64,000 nt of DNA from Avibacterium volantium (GTDB lineage: Bacteria; Pseudomonadota; Gammaproteobacteria; Enterobacterales; Pasteurellaceae), in assembly GCF_900635775.1 (NCBI RefSeq), contig NZ_LR134167.1:653001-717000 (forward strand), written 5' to 3'. Of the stretch, positions 61,301 through 64,000 are shown one piece after another. The stretch's first letter is position 1. Each line of letters begins with the position of its first letter. The position numbers were made by a program, and so were the translations under genes. A model generated the notes under the pieces. That model saw only the letters and a list, made by a program, of their open reading frames with translations, made no database searches and was not told where the DNA came from.

Positions 61301-61340
61301 AAGAGCGGTGCAAAATTTCTAAATTTTCCACCGCTCTTTT
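61301..61340. terminator. Bidirectional terminator with a doubly substituted uptake signal
   Basis: AAGAGCGGTG (61301-61310) and CACCGCTCTT (61329-61338) pair perfectly, extended by AAATTT/AAATTTT in the loop arms. Both arms carry the same departure from AAGTGCGGT, keeping the stem but not the uptake signal. It lies between the convergent emrB and crp genes. Confidence 0.8.
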
Positions 61341-61355
61341 CGTTAATAGATATTT

Positions 61356-62000
61356 TTATCTTGAATGATAAACCACAATAGTTTTACCATGAGCAGAAAT
61401 AAGATGTTGATCTTCCAACATTTTCAAAATTCGCCCTACGGTTTCACGAGAACAGCCGACCATTTGACCAATCTCTTGTCGTGTAATTTTGATCTGCATT
61501 CCTTCAGGGTGGGTCATTGCATCAGGCATTTTTGCCAGATTTAGCAAAGTTTGTGCTATGCGACCAGCAACATCAAGGAAAGCAAGGTTGCGCACTTGTC
61601 TTGATGTATTTTGTAAACGACGTGCAAGCTGCCCTGATAAATACATTAAAATTTCGGGATTCACTTGAATAAGCTGGCGGAATTTTTTGTACGAAATTTC
61701 TGCCACTTCACAGGTCGTCTTCGTTTTCACCCAAGCGGAACGTTCCTGACCTTCTTCAAATAATCCCGCTTCGCCGAAAAAATCCCCTTGATTTAGGTAA
61801 GTTAGGATCATTTCTTTGCCGTCTTCATCTTTCACCAAAATTGCTACAGAACCTTTGATGAGATAGTAAAGGGTTTCCGCTTTTTCACCTGCGTGAATAA
61901 TTGAGCTTTTGGTTGGGTATTTATGGATATGGCAATGGGATAAAAACCATTCTAAGGTTGGATCCATTGGTGGAGTGTGTTGCCCTTGTTGTTCTTGCAC
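61356..62000 (-). CDS. crp: cAMP receptor protein Crp
   Basis: Global regulator of carbon use and, in Pasteurellaceae, of competence and uptake genes. 214 residues, GTG start with AGGAGG five bases upstream. The cAMP-binding domain shows [19 protein letters not shown]. The C-terminal helix-turn-helix [18 protein letters not shown] matches Crp closely. Its N-terminus differs from E. coli as in Haemophilus. Confidence 0.97.
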   Translation of the reverse strand: MQEQQGQHTPPMDPTLEWFLSHCHIHKYPTKSSIIHAGEKAETLYYLIKGSVAILVKDEDGKEMILTYLNQGDFFGEAGLFEEGQERSAWVKTKTTCEVAEISYKKFRQLIQVNPEILMYLSGQLARRLQNTSRQVRNLAFLDVAGRIAQTLLNLAKMPDAMTHPEGMQIKITRQEIGQMVGCSRETVGRILKMLEDQHLISAHGKTIVVYHSR

Positions 62001-62018
62001 GGTGTCCTCCTACATTTA

Positions 62019-62246
62019 TCATCTATGATTAAGAAATTCCATTTTATCTTTAATATCAATGGACTCGTGTAATTCCGACCAAACAATTACAGCCTTTCCT
62101 TGACGTATGTTGGTCAGCAAGTTTTGAGTTTTCTGTTGCAGAGAAAGCTCCTGTTCACCGTAATCCGTCCCTTCACGCAGAATGAAACTTTCTGCAATAT
62201 TAATGAGCGTTTCTTCTTCTAAATCTTGCCAAGGAATAATCATCAT
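62019..62246 (-). CDS. yheU: YheU family (UPF0270) protein
   Basis: 75 residues, similar to E. coli YheU: IIPWQDLEEETLINIAESFI, LREGTDYGE and GKAVIVWSELHES. Function unknown; cytoplasmic. It neighbours crp as in E. coli (where yheU lies close to crp). Confidence 0.85.
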   Translation of the reverse strand: MMIIPWQDLEEETLINIAESFILREGTDYGEQELSLQQKTQNLLTNIRQGKAVIVWSELHESIDIKDKMEFLNHR

Positions 62247-62264
62247 CTTACCTAAAAATTACTA

Positions 62265-62963
62265 TTATGCAAAGTGTACTGCAATAAGTTTCCACTGTTG
62301 TTCAAAGTTTTGGTTTGAATTATGGCGAAAATTCGACCGCACATAACGCATAAACTGCCCTTCGCAGAGATTGACTAAATAACTGGCGATAATACGCTCA
62401 TCAATGCTAAAGGCGCGCCCTTCACGCAGTTTGCGCATTTGTAAAATATTCACAAATTGAAATTCTAAGCGATCGAAAAATTGCGCCACGCGTGCTTGTA
62501 ATTTTGGATCTTCAAACATTAAGGCGTGGCCTGTTAGCACACGAGTTAGCCCCGGATTTTTGCGTGCGAAATCTAAGATCATTTGCAAAATATCACGCAC
62601 GCGGTTCATTGTGTTAGTTTCGTTTTTGATCGAATGGTTAATGCGACTGAATAAATTGCTTTCTAAATTATCAATGAGAGCCTCAAACATTTTGGTTTTG
62701 CTTGGGAAATAACGATATAACGCAGCTTCGGACACGCCGATTTCTTCAGCTAAGCGTGCGGTGGTCATTCGTTCCATTCCACGTTCAGAATGAAGCATAT
62801 GAGTGAGCACAGTTAGCACTTGCTGACGGCGTTCTTTTACGCTGCGTTTGTCGCTTTTCGGTGCTTTTTCTGTATTTTTTTCGCTGAGCTTAGTTGGGTT
62901 ATTTGGCTTAGTTTGCTCAGGCGCAGGCTCAATGCCTGCAATTTCCAGTTGTTCTTCGACCAT
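62265..62963 (-). CDS. slmA: Nucleoid occlusion factor SlmA
   Basis: TetR-family DNA-binding protein that blocks FtsZ rings over the nucleoid. 232 residues from ATG 62963 (GAGGAA upstream). An N-terminal acidic and proline-rich extension (about residues 1-40) is longer than in E. coli. The DNA-binding helix-turn-helix is [20 protein letters not shown]. The gene order coaBC-dut-slmA is the same as in E. coli. Confidence 0.94.
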   Translation of the reverse strand: MVEEQLEIAGIEPAPEQTKPNNPTKLSEKNTEKAPKSDKRSVKERRQQVLTVLTHMLHSERGMERMTTARLAEEIGVSEAALYRYFPSKTKMFEALIDNLESNLFSRINHSIKNETNTMNRVRDILQMILDFARKNPGLTRVLTGHALMFEDPKLQARVAQFFDRLEFQFVNILQMRKLREGRAFSIDERIIASYLVNLCEGQFMRYVRSNFRHNSNQNFEQQWKLIAVHFA

Positions 62964-62970
62964 AGTTCCT

Positions 62971-63426
62971 CTATTGTTTGCCTGAATGGCCAAATCCGCC
63001 TTCACCACGTTCTGTTTGTTCAAAATCACTCACAATATTAAATTCTGCTTGCACCACTGGTACGAAAACTAGCTGTGCAATGCGATCGCCTACTTCCACT
63101 TTAAAAGGCTGCGAGCCACGGTTCCACATTGATACCATTAACGGCCCTTGGTAGTCGGAATCAATCAAGCCCACCAAATTGCCCAATACAATCCCATTTT
63201 TATGCCCAAGCCCTGAACGAGGCAAAATCACTGCCGCAAGGTTAGGATCGGCGATATAAATAGAAAGCCCAGTTGGGATTAATTTGGTTTCTCCTGGTTG
63301 AATTTCAAAACTTTCTTCTACCAACGCGCGCAGATCTAAACCTGCAGAACCGCTTGTGGCATAAGCTGGCAAGGGAAATTCCGTGCCAATTCGGCTATCT
63401 AAAATTTTTACGTCAATCTTTTTCAT
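62971..63426 (-). CDS. dut: Deoxyuridine 5'-triphosphate nucleotidohydrolase Dut
   Basis: Hydrolyses dUTP to dUMP, keeping uracil out of DNA and feeding dTMP synthesis. 151 residues with all five motifs of the trimeric family: [48 protein letters not shown] and the C-terminal [11 protein letters not shown]. Confidence 0.98.
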   Translation of the reverse strand: MKKIDVKILDSRIGTEFPLPAYATSGSAGLDLRALVEESFEIQPGETKLIPTGLSIYIADPNLAAVILPRSGLGHKNGIVLGNLVGLIDSDYQGPLMVSMWNRGSQPFKVEVGDRIAQLVFVPVVQAEFNIVSDFEQTERGEGGFGHSGKQ

Positions 63427-63445
63427 TTTTTGTTTATTCCTTCGT

Positions 63446-64000
63446 TCAAACTTGAGCTTGAAAGCGTTCTACAATCTGTTGCGCAAGTTGTACCGCCAGA
63501 TCTTTTTTGTGACTACGCGGTAATTGCACGTTGCCATCATGCCAGAACAGCTGAAGCTGGTTATCATCACCATTAAAGCCTTGTCCGTTAGACACATCAT
63601 TGGCACAGATCAGATCTAAATTTTTACGCACTAATTTATCTTGTGCATATTGTGCAACATTTTGCGTTTCTGCAGCAAACCCCACCACAAATGGACGGTG
63701 TTCAGTCAGCGCCGCCACCGCCGCAATAATATCAGGGTTTTTCACCAATTCTAAGGTGAGCGTATCGCGATCGGCAGTTTTCTTCATTTTTTGCTCGGCG
63801 ATTTGCGCAACACGGTAATCCGCCACTGCAGCGCAACCAATAAAAATATCCACTTGTGGCGCAAGGGAAAGAGAGGCGTTCGCCATTTCTTGTGCGGAAA
63901 TCACCTCAATTCGTTCCACCTGAGCTGGCGTAGGCAAATTCACAGGCCCTGCAATTAATTTGACTTTCGCTCCCCGTTTAGCAAAGGCCTCAGCGATAGC
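63446..64000 (-). CDS. coaBC: CoaBC bifunctional phosphopantothenoylcysteine synthetase/decarboxylase, C-terminal part
   Basis: Coenzyme A synthesis. The visible part is the CoaB domain; the start lies beyond the right edge, where the frame stays open. It has [42 protein letters not shown] and [12 protein letters not shown], with the active-site lysine region [16 protein letters not shown]. It is followed 19 bp later by dut. Confidence 0.95.
   Translation of the reverse strand, partial: AIAEAFAKRGAKVKLIAGPVNLPTPAQVERIEVISAQEMANASLSLAPQVDIFIGCAAVADYRVAQIAEQKMKKTADRDTLTLELVKNPDIIAAVAALTEHRPFVVGFAAETQNVAQYAQDKLVRKNLDLICANDVSNGQGFNGDDNQLQLFWHDGNVQLPRSHKKDLAVQLAQQIVERFQAQV

Overview
The window is 64 kb of a Pasteurellaceae chromosome. 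The main evidence is the Haemophilus-type DNA uptake signal (AAGTGCGGT or its complement), which I count more than 30 times; about 0.5 would be expected by chance. Gene content agrees: Haemophilus-like Crp, UraA-Hda, Ccm, His and SlmA-Dut-CoaBC neighbourhoods. The genus cannot be fixed from the sequence alone; a Haemophilus, Avibacterium or Aggregatibacter relative is likely.

Layout. 0-4 kb: 3' part of groEL, tRNA-Pro and tRNA-Arg, folD, and a lone O-antigen ligase family gene. 4-9.3 kb: leuABCD on the minus strand, with a leucine leader peptide and attenuator in front and a hairpin-rich repeat array between leuB and leuC. 9.4-11.7 kb: a FetA/FrpB-type iron receptor behind a palindromic promoter. 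11.8-18.7 kb: the full cytochrome c maturation operon ccmABCDEFGHI. 18.7-20.1 kb: small membrane proteins, yaeR and an exported protein. 20.1-23.5 kb: hda, uraA, upp, ubiC. 23.5-36 kb: the histidine operon hisG-D-C-B-H-A-F-IE with leader hisL and attenuator, interrupted at several places by accessory genes: a rhuM-fic gene split by an insertion sequence, a truncated DUF1016 nuclease gene, a HEPN-like gene, a thioredoxin-like gene, and an Asp/Glu racemase pseudogene with ogt and a lipoprotein gene. 36-44.3 kb: methyltransferase, mtr, ppa, an M48 lipoprotein protease, nlpD with a small partial paralogue, yqaA, surE, truD, ispF. 44.4-56.9 kb: an AT-rich catabolic island bracketed by an IS3-family remnant and a complete IS1016-like element. 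57-64 kb: yeiH-like exporter, emrRAB-type efflux operon, crp, yheU, slmA, dut and the start-truncated coaBC.

The most interesting unit is the island. It carries allD, allK, allH (DUF2877), allG (DUF1116), allF (fdrA) and an MFS transporter on one strand. On the other strand are a three-gene TRAP transporter and a LysR regulator closely resembling E. coli AllS. Together these would take ureidoglycolate to oxalurate, split that to oxamate and carbamoyl phosphate, and harvest ATP from the latter. No allantoinase, allantoate amidohydrolase or ureidoglycine aminohydrolase is present in the window, so the island looks like a pathway that starts from an imported ureide, with the TRAP or MFS transporter as importer. 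That substrate assignment is inference.

Regulation is unusually readable: two classical amino-acid attenuators (leu, his), a palindromic operator over the fetA promoter, a perfect palindrome before the marR-type gene, and several terminators built from inverted uptake signals, one of them inside the ccm operon.
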